DNA from: Zetaproteobacteria bacterium CG_4_9_14_3_um_filter_49_83
GTDB lineage: Bacteria > Pseudomonadota > Zetaproteobacteria > Mariprofundales > Mariprofundaceae
Direction of reading: 5' to 3'
Assembly (NCBI GenBank): GCA_002791545.1
Contig: PFXG01000008.1
Span: 89,522 to 153,521 of the forward strand
DNA: 64,000 nt
A model generated the notes under the pieces. It saw only the letters and a program-made list of their open reading frames with translations. It was not told the origin of the DNA and did no database searches. The translations under genes were made by a program, and so were the position numbers. Positions 18,819 through 27,824 of this stretch are shown here, piece after piece (within the stretch, counting starts at the first letter, position 1; each line of letters opens with the position of its first letter).

Positions 18819-19298
18819 CTATTGGCGATACGTAGCATGGCAACTTACGCAGTAATTCATTGTTGTATGCAGTGCTTGTAAGGATTGTTTGAGGTTCCCT
18901 GTTTTCAACGCATCACCTAAATCATCGCCACTTTTATGAAATGCCAGCCCTAGCTTTTTGAAATCCTCGTTGGCGAACATATTGCACATCTTCAGCATTT
19001 CTGGCGTTGCCCCCAGCTTGCTATATGCGACAGCTGATGCTTCAACATATTTATCTTCCGTCAGCAGGCCGATAATGGATTGTACTGCTTCCAAATGTGA
19101 ACGCATGTTTGATAACTGATGTTGTTTCATTGCCGGAGGCAAATGAAGGGAAGTGCGCTCAACCTGAGGTGCAGACATCTGGTTTTGTTGCATCATCATC
19201 TCATGCATTGCCTGATGATTCGCCTCAGCACAGGCATTCATGGAAAAGCCAAGCAGTATTATTGTGGCGGTAGCCAGCATCGTTTTTTTCATTTTCAT
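18819..19298 (-). CDS. Cytochrome c'-like class II c-type cytochrome
   Basis: 159 residues with an N-terminal signal peptide (KKTMLATATIILLGFSMNACA). The single haem-binding motif CVSCH (C150, C153, H154) lies at the extreme C-terminus, as in class II cytochromes/cytochrome c'. Before it are helices expected of a four-helix bundle. Periplasmic; the family binds NO or is involved in electron transfer. ATG at 19298 is preceded by AAGGAG. It lies in the insert between the two ATPase 3'-end copies, next to a Crp/Fnr regulator. Confidence 0.78.
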   Translation of the reverse strand: MKMKKTMLATATIILLGFSMNACAEANHQAMHEMMMQQNQMSAPQVERTSLHLPPAMKQHQLSNMRSHLEAVQSIIGLLTEDKYVEASAVAYSKLGATPEMLKMCNMFANEDFKKLGLAFHKSGDDLGDALKTGNLKQSLQALHTTMNYCVSCHATYRQ

Positions 19299-19398
19299 GC
19301 TCCTTGTTCGTACATCGTCGTATATGGATTCCTATGAACCTGGACTTTATCGGCAGCCAGTAGGGGAGCGCGATACTGACAGTTCAACATCCGGAGCC

Positions 19399-19416
19399 GT
19401 ATGATTTGAATCATAC
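19399..19416. promoter_or_regulatory. FNR/DNR-like operator palindrome
   Basis: Perfect 8-bp inverted repeat GTATGATT-TG-AATCATAC. Its core TGAT-N4-ATCA fits the FNR/DNR half-site pattern. It overlaps the stop codon of the Crp/Fnr gene and lies about 100 bp upstream of the cytochrome c'-like start, in promoter range. Confidence 0.6.
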
Positions 19417-20007
19417 CGATTGGATTAATTGAATGGACGATACCTTTCTTATGATTTTCCCTTCTTTCTCAAGGCATTTTAAATTGCGGTAAAAAGTTTC
19501 ATGCGCCAGGCCAAGCTGATAAGCCATATCTTTGTGTGTTAATTGCAGATGAACCTCATGTTTGGCATTGGCTTCAAGTTGGAAGTAGCTATACATGCGC
19601 TGTTTGGCTGAGCGAATATTTTTGATTTCAAGGAACGCACGCAACTTGCGTATTCTGTGGGCAAACAACGCGACTATCTCCATCATTATATCAGGGTCGC
19701 CCTTGAGGGCTGCAAGCAGGCTATTCCTGTCAAAGCAGGATAACTCCGCAGTTTGACTGTGTACGACTGCTGAACAGTGGTACATATCCGAGAACAGTGA
19801 GGCTTCTGCAAGAATATCGTTCTGAACAGCAACCTGTAAAACGATATCATCACCATCGATGCTATGACGAATCAACTTCACCATTCCCTGGCACACGACA
19901 TGAATATTCTCAACATGATCACCCTGACGAAACAGATGATCGCCCTTATGAAGGCGACGTTTTTTGTTCGGCATAAGGCGCTGGAGAATGGCTTCCGAAT
20001 CATTCAT
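19411..20007 (-). CDS. Crp/Fnr family transcriptional regulator
   Basis: 198 residues: an N-terminal effector barrel (KGDHLFRQGDHVENIHVVCQ) and a C-terminal winged helix with LTHKDMAYQLGLAHETFYRN, in which the recognition helix keeps Glu and Arg as in FNR-type proteins. The phosphate cassette (DILAEASLFSDMYHCSAVV) lacks the cAMP-contacting Arg, and there is no N-terminal Cys cluster. So it is probably neither a cAMP receptor nor an Fe-S FNR; a haem/NO-type sensor such as DNR is possible. It lies upstream of the cytochrome gene on the same strand. Confidence 0.85.
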   Translation of the reverse strand: MNDSEAILQRLMPNKKRRLHKGDHLFRQGDHVENIHVVCQGMVKLIRHSIDGDDIVLQVAVQNDILAEASLFSDMYHCSAVVHSQTAELSCFDRNSLLAALKGDPDIMMEIVALFAHRIRKLRAFLEIKNIRSAKQRMYSYFQLEANAKHEVHLQLTHKDMAYQLGLAHETFYRNLKCLEKEGKIIRKVSSIQLIQSV

Positions 20008-20037
20008 GTATCAACAACCTCCAAAGGCAGACCTGCA

Positions 20038-20253
20038 CTCTTCAGCAACCCCTTGATCCTGATCGGCATCGCCAGCGAACTGGCCCTGCTGGCAGCCATC
20101 GCCCTCACCCCGCTCGGCCATGCCATCTTCGGCACCGCCCCCTTCGATGCGGGCTACCTGCCGCTGATGCTGCTGTTCGGTGCCATCATCCTCGCCTGTG
20201 AAGAGGGCCGCAAATACCTCTACCGCAGTCGCGGCATCTTCAGCCTGGAGTGA
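20038..20253 (+). pseudogene. Direct repeat copy B: detached C-terminal fragment of a P-type ATPase
   Basis: Encodes the last 71 residues of an ATPase nearly identical to the one at 16029 (ends YLYRSRGIFSLE versus YLYRSRGIFGLE). Upstream sequence is antisense to the Crp/Fnr gene, so there is no intact gene. Most differences from copy A are silent, so the copy diverged under coding constraint or came from a related genome rather than arising recently by local duplication. Confidence 0.88.
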
Positions 20254-20315
20254 TGGGGGGGCGATCAAACTGCACATTTCGACAGTAATTTACGCGTGCT
20301 CGATTTTTCGCTGAT

Positions 20316-22625
20316 TCAGCAAATAATCTTCTCAACCGCAGCCAATAGCCTGTCCGGGGTATAGGGTTTCTCGATAAAGCCTTCGTATTTTTGCAATTCG
20401 AGCGGATGATCAAGCGATGCTTTGGAATAACCGGAAGCGATAAGTACCGGCAAGCGGGGAAACATCTTCCTGATATGGTGCAACGCTTCCTCTCCGCCCA
20501 TCACAGGCATAGCCAGGTCCATGATAACCAGATCAATGCGCTGCAAATCGTGAGCAAGAAAATCTAGCGCCTCTTTTCCATTACTGGCAGTAAACACCGT
20601 GTAGCCGCAAATTTTCAACATCTCAGCGCCAATCTCGCGAAGCTGTTGCTCATCATCCACCAGCAGCACATGGGTTACGGCAGCGCATGCGTCAGCTGCC
20701 TTATCCGTCAGCTCCCGCTGCACCAAACCACGTGTATCCATGTGCCGTTCTTGCGCATTAGTCGGTGCAGGCAGATAGATGTGGAACGTCGTGCCTTTTC
20801 CCTGCTCACTATCCAGCCATAAAAAACCATCATGCTCTTTGATAATTCCGTAGACTGTAGCCAGTCCCAACCCAGTCCCTTTACCTACCTCTTTCGTGGT
20901 GAAAAACGGGTCAAAGATATTATCAATGATCGAAAGCGGAATGCCGCAACCATTATCAACAATGTCGATGTTGATGTATTTCCCTTCTATAGCATCGGGA
21001 TGCTTTTGCAGAAACGCACTGTCAATCAGGCGATTTTGTGCGCAGATAGTAATTTCAGCGTTTGCTGATTGCATCACAGCATCACGCGCATTAACCAGCA
21101 GATTAATCAGAACCTGATGTATCTGAGAATGATTCCCCAACACCTGCCATAAATCCTGATCTGTTCGCGTGTGAATAGTAATGCTGCGATCAAAGGTTTC
21201 CCTCAGCAGCCCTTCCACTTCTTTCACCAGAGCGATGATATTGATTGTCTCAATATGACCCTTTCCCTTGCGCGCAAAACCCAACAGGTTCCGGGTCAGG
21301 TCTGCAGCCCGCTCACCCGCATTGATAATCGTATCAAACCGGCCAATTGAAAATGAATCGGATTCGGCCTGGCTCTTACCCAGATGCGCTGATGAAAGAA
21401 TGGCGGTCAGCAAGTTATTAAAATCGTGCGCGATACCGCCAGCAAGTGTGCCGATGGCCTCCATTTTCTGGGAATGCAGCAATTGATCCTCAAGACGGCG
21501 AATATCGGTAATGTCCTGAATGATACCCTCGAAACCGATAGGCTCGCCATGATCATCAAAGCGAACCCTTGACGTGAGCAGGGCCGTAATCGGTGTGCCA
21601 TCGAGCTTGACGTAGTCAATCTCGCGCTCCTTAACCTCAACCTTTTGCAGCAGCTCATCGATCATCTGACAACGTTGTTCCGCCTCCCTGTACAAGATGC
21701 TTCCCTGCTCAATCATGGCCTCACGACTGCTATAACCGAACAGTTCGACCATGGCATCGTTACAATCGATGAGCTTACCATCGAGGTTGTTGATATAAAG
21801 GGGTTGCGCAATATTCTCGAACAATTCCCTGAACTTACGCTCTGATCGCTCCAGTTCGATAGTTTTGTTGCTGATTTCCACATTCTGCCGCCGCAACGAT
21901 GCGGCCATAGCGTTAAAGTTTGTTGCCAGTTGCTCGATCTCATCGTGCGATTGCACCTCTATAGAAAAATCCAGATCGCCGGCACCAATCCTGATAGCAC
22001 CCTGAGAAAGGGCCCGAATCGGCCTTGTCATGCGTCGTATCGGGAAATACAACAATAGGCAGGCGATTATAATCATCAGCGGGGTTACCCACAGCGTGGT
22101 AGTGAGGGAGCGTTGCCACTGCCTGGTAATATCGCTGGTGGAAAGACCCATGCGCAAATATCCCGCAATTTCGTGATTATCCAACAATACAGGAGCCAGA
22201 AATTCCTGATAGGCCTCGCCGTCTTTAGCGTAGGAAACTTCACCGCCCGGCATAAAACCCTGCCGGGCAGCCGATAAATCGCTATCGGAAAGTTGCTTGC
22301 GCTTACGATCACCGGACTGAAACAAGACGCTGCCGTTCTCCAGATAAACGTCGATAAAAAGAACATGCGGAAGGTTCTGTATACCCGAACAAACCTGCTC
22401 GACAAAATGCGCGTCTTCCAGAACCACGCCAAGACGCGCGCCATTACTGAGTCCTTCGGCCAGTGAACGAGCCTGTTCAGTCAGTGCATCATGCAACGCC
22501 CGGTTCTGGCTGATCAGAAAATAAGTTGCGGCACTTGCCATAATGGCAGCCACTAGCAGTGCAACCAGCAGAAAGATTCTGCTGCCGAAAGCGTTTAATG
22601 AAAGCACTGAAGGCATCCCAGGCAC
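20316..22625 (-). CDS. Hybrid sensor histidine kinase (HAMP-PAS-HisKA-HATPase-REC)
   Basis: 769 residues from a GTG (or ATG at 22616). Two membrane helices (about 13-33 and 175-195) bracket a periplasmic sensor region. HAMP follows, then a PAS domain ([20 protein letters not shown]), the H-box [15 protein letters not shown] (phosphorylated His near residue 400), N-box [12 protein letters not shown]1 DNGCGIP and G2 [15 protein letters not shown]-terminal receiver has phosphoacceptor Asp near residue 702 ([12 protein letters not shown]). It has no DNA-binding output, so a phosphorelay to an unseen partner is likely. It is directly after the binding-protein gene. Confidence 0.92.
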   Translation of the reverse strand: MPGMPSVLSLNAFGSRIFLLVALLVAAIMASAATYFLISQNRALHDALTEQARSLAEGLSNGARLGVVLEDAHFVEQVCSGIQNLPHVLFIDVYLENGSVLFQSGDRKRKQLSDSDLSAARQGFMPGGEVSYAKDGEAYQEFLAPVLLDNHEIAGYLRMGLSTSDITRQWQRSLTTTLWVTPLMIIIACLLLYFPIRRMTRPIRALSQGAIRIGAGDLDFSIEVQSHDEIEQLATNFNAMAASLRRQNVEISNKTIELERSERKFRELFENIAQPLYINNLDGKLIDCNDAMVELFGYSSREAMIEQGSILYREAEQRCQMIDELLQKVEVKEREIDYVKLDGTPITALLTSRVRFDDHGEPIGFEGIIQDITDIRRLEDQLLHSQKMEAIGTLAGGIAHDFNNLLTAILSSAHLGKSQAESDSFSIGRFDTIINAGERAADLTRNLLGFARKGKGHIETINIIALVKEVEGLLRETFDRSITIHTRTDQDLWQVLGNHSQIHQVLINLLVNARDAVMQSANAEITICAQNRLIDSAFLQKHPDAIEGKYINIDIVDNGCGIPLSIIDNIFDPFFTTKEVGKGTGLGLATVYGIIKEHDGFLWLDSEQGKGTTFHIYLPAPTNAQERHMDTRGLVQRELTDKAADACAAVTHVLLVDDEQQLREIGAEMLKICGYTVFTASNGKEALDFLAHDLQRIDLVIMDLAMPVMGGEEALHHIRKMFPRLPVLIASGYSKASLDHPLELQKYEGFIEKPYTPDRLLAAVEKIIC

Positions 22626-23552
22626 CTAATAAACATGCTTTGCCGCTTGCAGCAGCTCTCCGGGTACCTGAATACCCAAGGCCTTCGCCACCTTCATGTT
22701 GATGGAAAAATCGACATCACGTGCCATTTCAATTGGGATACTGCCGGGCTTTACCCCATTCATTATGCGATTGGACAGCTCACCGGCCTGACGTCCCAGC
22801 GAGCGGTTCTGGACCGTAAAGGCAAACAGTGCTCCGGCCCGCACATATTTATCAGAGAGGCCAATCAGCGCCTTATTGTTCTCTTGTGAAGCAAAAAAAA
22901 GATAACGAACCAGATCTTTGGAACGCATAAAATGATCGGGCACCATCCAGTAGGCCTGATTACGATCCATGACCATTTCAAGATAATGCTCTGCCTCTTT
23001 TTCTGATAACGCCGACTGCGCATCCATCTCAATATTGTGCTTCGTTAATGCTGCTTCACCCAGTTTAATCAGACTACCGCTTTCTTCCGGGGCGTAGACC
23101 ACCCCTACATGCCTGACGCTCGGCATCAGGGAGTCCAATGTTTTCATCTGCCGTTCCGGTGACACATTCATCGCCACGCCGGTCAGATTCTCATAATGTT
23201 GCTTGAGCTTGTCATGGGGGCTGAGCACCATACTGAACAGAATCGGGATATCAGTAATTTTTCCTGCCAATGCTGCAAGCGCTTCGCCACCAATGACCAG
23301 AATCTGATCCGGTCGCCGTGCACGAATACCAGGAATAAGCGCCTGCTCGTCAGAGATGTCACCATCTTCCCGGCGCTCGAAAACCTTAATACTGGCATCG
23401 GATGCTTCCTTGAAACCGGCCAGCGCCTCAACATAAGGGCGAATGTTAGGGTCGAGTAAAACCACAACTTCCTTAGCTTCAATTTCACCTGTGCCGCCAA
23501 GATATAAGGCAACCAGCAACATGCCACAGACAGTCCTGCACCACATACTCAT
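22626..23552 (-). CDS. ABC_sub_bind-type periplasmic binding protein
   Basis: 308 residues with a signal peptide (CGMLLVALYLGGTGEIEA). The two-lobed fold of the ABC substrate-binding-protein (PF04392-like) family is suggested by ILVIGGEALAAL, DIPILFSMVLSP, NLTGVAMNVSPERQM and VRHVGVVYAPEESGSL. No permease or ATPase gene is nearby. It overlaps the TonB receptor gene by 4 nt and abuts the kinase, so it may work as a periplasmic co-sensor rather than in uptake (inference). Ligand unknown. Confidence 0.82.
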   Translation of the reverse strand: MSMWCRTVCGMLLVALYLGGTGEIEAKEVVVLLDPNIRPYVEALAGFKEASDASIKVFERREDGDISDEQALIPGIRARRPDQILVIGGEALAALAGKITDIPILFSMVLSPHDKLKQHYENLTGVAMNVSPERQMKTLDSLMPSVRHVGVVYAPEESGSLIKLGEAALTKHNIEMDAQSALSEKEAEHYLEMVMDRNQAYWMVPDHFMRSKDLVRYLFFASQENNKALIGLSDKYVRAGALFAFTVQNRSLGRQAGELSNRIMNGVKPGSIPIEMARDVDFSINMKVAKALGIQVPGELLQAAKHVY

Positions 23553-25549
23553 TTAAGCGAATAGCTCGCTTCAGCCATTATAGTTCGACCAGGACGCGGA
23601 TAACCGGCAGGAATACCAGCCGCAACAACGGTCGGATCGCTCACGTTGGCATCGAACAGGTTATGCGCTTTCAAGGAAAGTTCGAGGTTACGGACAAGCT
23701 TTGTAGAACTAACAGTAAAATCGACCAGCGTTGTCGAAGCCGCCGGAGCGCGGGTATCACCAACAGCTCTTGGCCGCTGCCCATCCCAACGCAATCCGGT
23801 ATTGATGTTAATTAAATCATCAAAGCAACCGGCGTTGATACCGGCTTTGAAACGTTGGCGAGGAACATCCGGCAGCACCGATTGAGTCAGTTTGTCACGT
23901 GAGTGATACCAGGCGTAATTAAGATAACCGTAGAGATGTTCGCGCCAGTCGCTTTTGAGTTCTGTCTCAACACCCCAGATGGTTGCGCCGCTCTTATTTA
24001 TGCTTAACGGAGACCCCTGGACGATTTGATCCCGAAATAAGTTGTGGAACAGATTGCTGCTGAGCTGGTAGTTGGGATTAATTTTCCAGGTGATACCAGC
24101 CTCAATGGTCTGCATTTTCTCCGGCTTGAGATTAGGGTTACCAACCGCTGAAGGGTTATTGATTTCATACATCTCCAGGAAACTTGGCGCACGGAATGCA
24201 CTGCCGAAAAGCAACTTGATGTCCACCATATCGCTGGCAGTCCACACCACCGCAAATCTGGGGTTGAGCGTATTACCAAGGTCATTGTAATGGTCATAAC
24301 GAATTCCGGCAGTAACAGACAGCGCGTTGAAGGCGGTCCACTCATCCTGCAAATAAGTGGCAAACACCTTACGTTTGGCCGACTGGTTGTGATTGAAGGC
24401 GGATGTGACATCAACACCGTTAACAGTGTGTACAACATCATATTGACGTTGAAAATCCTGCACAACTCCGACCGTCATATCATGGTGTTCAAACGGAGAA
24501 AAACGCGCCTTCACCTCACCCGACCAGGTTTGGTTTTTCAGTAGCGGATGGCCGGTGGTGAAGCCGGGAAAGCCGATGTACCAGTTAGCATCCCACCAGA
24601 ACTGATCTAGCGCGATGTTCGTCTCAACATCCACGCCGCCTATGCGATCCTTATAGGTCAGGCTGCCGTAAGCCTGTTTGTTATGGGTGCGCGTAGTACC
24701 GGGATCAATGAAATTTGTAATCGCCAGGGGTGTGCCACGTTGTTTGTCCAGGTAAAGTCCCGAAAAGCTGAACTTGCCATATTCGCCATTGAGATAGGCA
24801 GTATCGGTGGTGCGCCAGAAGTTGGTGTAGCCTCTGGCACCGGCTGCATCAGCAGGCACAAATCGACGGCTGCCATTGGTATCAAGGCGATCATAGGAAA
24901 GCACCATGCCAGCCCCGTTGTCGCCCAATGCACCCAGCAGATTGGCATGGCTGCGCTGATTGTTACCGCCACCACCTTTGAGGGTTACGCCTTCAACATC
25001 ACCGATTTTTTTCATGATAATATTGATAACACCAACAAATGCGTTGGCCCCATAAAGAGCTGAACCAGGCCCACGAATTACTTCGATACGCTTGATTTGC
25101 TCGATCGGAAATTCATCATAAAGATGATTAAAGCTACCGAAAAACGGACTGTTGACGCGGTGACCATCAATCATCAACAGCACCTTCTCCATGCGGGATT
25201 TAATACCACGCACCTCGATGTCCGATTCGGTGGAAATATTATTGAGGTAGCTGTAACCGAAGCCGGGAATGGTCACCAGAGCATCGAAAATGTTGCGAGC
25301 ACCCATCTCTCTAAGCTGTTTATCACTAATAACGGTGGCGATAGCCGGGGCCTTGCCAAGCGTCTGTGTCGACTGCGAGGCAGAAATAAACAACTCCTCT
25401 TCGGAGAACAGCAATGCCAGATCATTGCCAGCCTGACCGCCCGATGTCGCCAGAAGCAGTTCATCCTGCGCCAAAACGTCATTGGGCAGCAAAGCGCAAC
25501 AGCTGAAAAGAGTCATAAAAACAGCAATATTACCGCAGCCTTTTCTCAC
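23549..25549 (-). CDS. TonB-dependent outer-membrane receptor
   Basis: 666 residues. GTG at 25549 follows AGGGGGAG. Signal peptide, then the plug domain (ATVISDKQLREMGARNIFD, DIEVRGIKSRMEKVLLMIDG, IEVIRGPGSALYGANAF) and a beta-barrel with repeated aromatic turns. The C-terminus ends RPGRTIMAEASYSLK. The ligand cannot be assigned. Leads an operon with a periplasmic binding protein and a hybrid kinase, which makes a signalling receptor likely. Confidence 0.92.
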   Translation of the reverse strand: MRKGCGNIAVFMTLFSCCALLPNDVLAQDELLLATSGGQAGNDLALLFSEEELFISASQSTQTLGKAPAIATVISDKQLREMGARNIFDALVTIPGFGYSYLNNISTESDIEVRGIKSRMEKVLLMIDGHRVNSPFFGSFNHLYDEFPIEQIKRIEVIRGPGSALYGANAFVGVINIIMKKIGDVEGVTLKGGGGNNQRSHANLLGALGDNGAGMVLSYDRLDTNGSRRFVPADAAGARGYTNFWRTTDTAYLNGEYGKFSFSGLYLDKQRGTPLAITNFIDPGTTRTHNKQAYGSLTYKDRIGGVDVETNIALDQFWWDANWYIGFPGFTTGHPLLKNQTWSGEVKARFSPFEHHDMTVGVVQDFQRQYDVVHTVNGVDVTSAFNHNQSAKRKVFATYLQDEWTAFNALSVTAGIRYDHYNDLGNTLNPRFAVVWTASDMVDIKLLFGSAFRAPSFLEMYEINNPSAVGNPNLKPEKMQTIEAGITWKINPNYQLSSNLFHNLFRDQIVQGSPLSINKSGATIWGVETELKSDWREHLYGYLNYAWYHSRDKLTQSVLPDVPRQRFKAGINAGCFDDLININTGLRWDGQRPRAVGDTRAPAASTTLVDFTVSSTKLVRNLELSLKAHNLFDANVSDPTVVAAGIPAGYPRPGRTIMAEASYSLK

Positions 25550-25657
25550 CAGCTCCCCCTCGAGTTCTTATTCATCAGACGGATGCAACGCTTTTGCACA
25601 CCCGCCAACCGCCTTGCCGTTGCTCGGACATCATACAATCAACGCGGACTTTGTCCA

Positions 25658-25686
25658 TGAAACAGCTATGCTTTTGCATTGTTTCA
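25658..25686. promoter_or_regulatory. Stem-loop between the rpoH operon and the TonB operon
   Basis: TGAAACA and TGTTTCA arms enclose a second stem ATGC-TTTT-GCAT, with a 3-nt bulge on one side (11 paired bases). It lies about 95 bp beyond the stop of the DOPA-dioxygenase-like gene and about 110 bp upstream of the TonB receptor start, so it could end the former transcript or be an operator/leader of the latter. It has no T-tract. Confidence 0.35.
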
Positions 25687-25780
25687 GCATCATATTTACA
25701 AGTCACAGCCGGGACAATAAAAGTAGTTGAACGCTTCTTTCACAACTTGACCGGGATCAACCCGGGGTTTCAGCAGTACG

Positions 25781-26107
25781 TTAAAACATATCCGTTTTCA
25801 AAGGCAATTGTTTGCCTAACCATATCGCATAATCATCGTGATCACGCTGATCATCACCGGAAACAGGATGCACCAGCACACTCAAGCCGCTTCGACATTT
25901 GGCCAGCCATGGCACCAGCTCACAAAATTCAATGGCAGAAAAAGACAACTGGCAACTCCACTCGGGGTGTGGGCCAATGGCTTTCCGGTGCATGTGACCG
26001 ACAGAAATTTTGAAGCGTTGATCAGCCCGTTCACACAGCGCTCTGGCCTGCTCGAAAGTATCCGCGTTGAAATAAATATGGGCGTGGTAAACCGGGAATA
26101 CCGGCAC
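25781..26107 (-). CDS. DOPA 4,5-dioxygenase family protein
   Basis: 108 residues, normal for this small family. YHAHIYFNADTFEQA, the GPHPEWSCQLSF block, PWLAKCRSGLSVLVHPVSGDD and DHDDYAIWLGKQLPL are characteristic, with conserved His residues likely binding a metal. Family fungal members cleave DOPA; bacterial substrates are unclear. It starts immediately after rpoH and is probably co-transcribed. Confidence 0.85.
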   Translation of the reverse strand: MPVFPVYHAHIYFNADTFEQARALCERADQRFKISVGHMHRKAIGPHPEWSCQLSFSAIEFCELVPWLAKCRSGLSVLVHPVSGDDQRDHDDYAIWLGKQLPLKTDMF

Positions 26108-26108
26108 T

Positions 26109-27047
26109 TCAAGTCTCTTCCTGCAAATGGCTCAGGGCCGTTTTCAGCTTCTTCATGGCCCGCGCTTCCAATTGACGCACGCGTTCAATGGACACCCCAA
26201 GCTCCTCGGCCAGATCTTTCAGGGTTTCTGGCTCTTCATTAAGCCTGCGACGTTCAATAATCAATCGATCACGATCCGACAACTGACGCAGCGCGCCGTG
26301 TAATGCATCCATTTGATGCTGTTCCCAATTTGCATCCACCACTTGCTGTTCCGGTGAAGCTCCCGGCGCGGGCAACGCCATCGCCATCGTGGAACCATCT
26401 TCAGTTTCGGCATCAAGCGACAAGTCCGGTTGCAGAAATGCCTGCGCCACCCCCTGGAATTCACTGCTGGTGATGCCGTATTCCTTGGCAATTTCATCAT
26501 CCAGACGCCCTTCAATCGCGGCAATGGCGTGCTTGGCTTTTTGCAGACCGGCAAAGACACGTCGCTGCAATTTATTGGTGCCCATTTTGACTATGCTCCA
26601 TGAGCGTAAAATATAGTCGTGAATCGACGCACGCACCCACCATGAAGCATAAGTCATCAAACGAAAGCCACGCTCGGGATCAAAACGTTTAATCGCCTGC
26701 ATCAGGCCAAGCGTACCTTCCTGAATCAGATCCATTTCTGACAAACCAAAATGCCGATACTCGCGCGCAATGGCAGCCACACCATGCAGATTACTCATCA
26801 CCAGTTGCTGCGCGGCTGTGAAATCTTTGTCGTCGATCCATTTGCGGATCAACTCCATTTCTTCTTCTCGACTTAATTTCGGAATACGACGCAGTTCGCG
26901 ATACCACAAATCCAGACTGGATAGCTCACCACGCTGATACGGAACAAGGCTGGTGCTCTCCGTGAATGAGGGTTCAATAATGATGTCGGGTTGATCGGGC
27001 TGCTTGTCATCCTGCATGGACTGATCATAGGGTTCGTCACCGGCCAT
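26109..27047 (-). CDS. rpoH: RNA polymerase heat-shock sigma factor (sigma-32)
   Basis: 312 residues. Region 2 has EMDLIQEGTLGLMQAIKRFD and FRLMTYASWWVRASIHDYIL; the following TNKLQRRVFAGLQKAK corresponds to the RpoH box that separates sigma-32 from RpoD. Region 4 has TLKDLAEELGVSIERVRQLE. An N-terminal extension of about 40 acidic residues precedes region 1.2. No control region with a strong structure was recognised upstream by eye. Confidence 0.93.
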   Translation of the reverse strand: MAGDEPYDQSMQDDKQPDQPDIIIEPSFTESTSLVPYQRGELSSLDLWYRELRRIPKLSREEEMELIRKWIDDKDFTAAQQLVMSNLHGVAAIAREYRHFGLSEMDLIQEGTLGLMQAIKRFDPERGFRLMTYASWWVRASIHDYILRSWSIVKMGTNKLQRRVFAGLQKAKHAIAAIEGRLDDEIAKEYGITSSEFQGVAQAFLQPDLSLDAETEDGSTMAMALPAPGASPEQQVVDANWEQHQMDALHGALRQLSDRDRLIIERRRLNEEPETLKDLAEELGVSIERVRQLEARAMKKLKTALSHLQEET

Positions 27048-27125
27048 TACAAGGGTATCAGCCGCTTATGTCAGAACGCCCCCTACAAAAATCGTTACGC
27101 ACAAACGTTCTGACCCTAAACAACA

Positions 27126-27149
27126 CGACCCCGCCAAAAGGCAGGGTCG
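27126..27149 (-). terminator. Intrinsic terminator of the Spy/CpxP-like gene
   Basis: On the minus strand the stem CGACCCTGCC and GGCGGGGTCG (one T-G wobble) with a TTTT loop lies about 28 bp after the stop at 27177 and is followed by TGTTGTTT. A reasonable rho-independent terminator. Confidence 0.65.
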
Positions 27150-27176
27150 CAAGCAATCGCAAATAGAAAGTGTTAT

Positions 27177-27641
27177 TTAAAAACGCGGGCCCTGTTCACG
27201 TTTGGAGGATTTACGATCACGACGCTCCTGAGCCAGCTGATGGGCTTTTTCTCGTTGTTCAGGCGTCAGAATCGCATCGGTCTGCGCTCTGGTTTTTGCA
27301 TGCTGCCTGATTGATGCCGCCACCAGTTTGCCTTGCTCATCGGCAAGTTTTGCTACGGCCTGATCATAACCATTATCCGCAGGATTCAGCTGGCGAATAG
27401 CTTCATGATTTTCTTTCATAGCATCACGATTTTTTTTCATTTCCGGTTTAGCTTCACTGTGAATTTTTTTGAACTGCTCTTTTTGCTCCTGACTCAAATT
27501 CAGTTCCGTGGCCATGCGTTCGAAACCTTTAGCACCACACTCAGCGGCTTTGCCCTGATCACCGGCAATAGCAATGCCGGAAATCGTCAGACCCAGTGCC
27601 GCCATAAGTGGTAGATAAAATATTTTTGCTGTTACGTTCAT
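27177..27641 (-). CDS. Spy/CpxP family periplasmic stress protein
   Basis: About 154 residues from ATG 27641, which has GGAG 6 nt upstream; the open frame from 27752 is longer but runs into the promoter region. Signal peptide (KIFYLPLMAALGLTISGIAIA). The mature part is helical and very charged with two LTxxQ-type motifs: LNLSQEQKEQF and LTPEQREKA. Such proteins are periplasmic chaperones or inhibitors of CpxA. Divergent from the CpxRA-like pair, as in enterobacteria. A Cys (AAECGAKG) near the mature N-terminus is unusual. Confidence 0.82.
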   Translation of the reverse strand: MNVTAKIFYLPLMAALGLTISGIAIAGDQGKAAECGAKGFERMATELNLSQEQKEQFKKIHSEAKPEMKKNRDAMKENHEAIRQLNPADNGYDQAVAKLADEQGKLVAASIRQHAKTRAQTDAILTPEQREKAHQLAQERRDRKSSKREQGPRF

Positions 27642-27723
27642 ATTGAACTCCTTTTTTCCTGAATACCTGCGTGCCCAATTGGCCGTCGCGGTATGGCCAA
27701 TGCTGATGTGAGGATTGTTAATG

Positions 27724-27744
27724 TGCTGACAATCAATGTCAGCA
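27724..27744. promoter_or_regulatory. Palindrome in the divergent spy-like/cpxR-like promoter
   Basis: Perfect 7-bp arms TGCTGAC and GTCAGCA around AATCAAT, in the 183-bp intergenic region. A candidate operator; no known protein is assigned. Confidence 0.5.
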
Positions 27745-27757
27745 AAACGCAAAAAAG

Positions 27758-27774
27758 TGTTAAGATTGTGTAAA
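27758..27774. promoter_or_regulatory. Candidate CpxR-type direct repeat
   Basis: TGTTAA-N5-TGTAAA: two 6-bp direct repeats with an 11-bp period, close to the CpxR box GTAAA-N5-GTAAA. It lies between the Spy/CpxP-like gene and the response regulator, as expected for autoregulation. Confidence 0.5.
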
Positions 27775-27824
27775 ACTCACCACTTTTGGCTTTCAGCGCA
27801 CTTATTTCATGGCATGATCACGAC

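Noticed and set aside
19411..20007. cAMP receptor protein (Crp) call
   Set aside because: The conserved Arg of the phosphate-binding cassette is missing, so cAMP binding is unlikely.
19864..20253. 129-codon plus-strand ORF as a whole gene
   Set aside because: First half is antisense to the Crp/Fnr gene; only the last 71 codons are ATPase-derived. Listed as a gene fragment instead.
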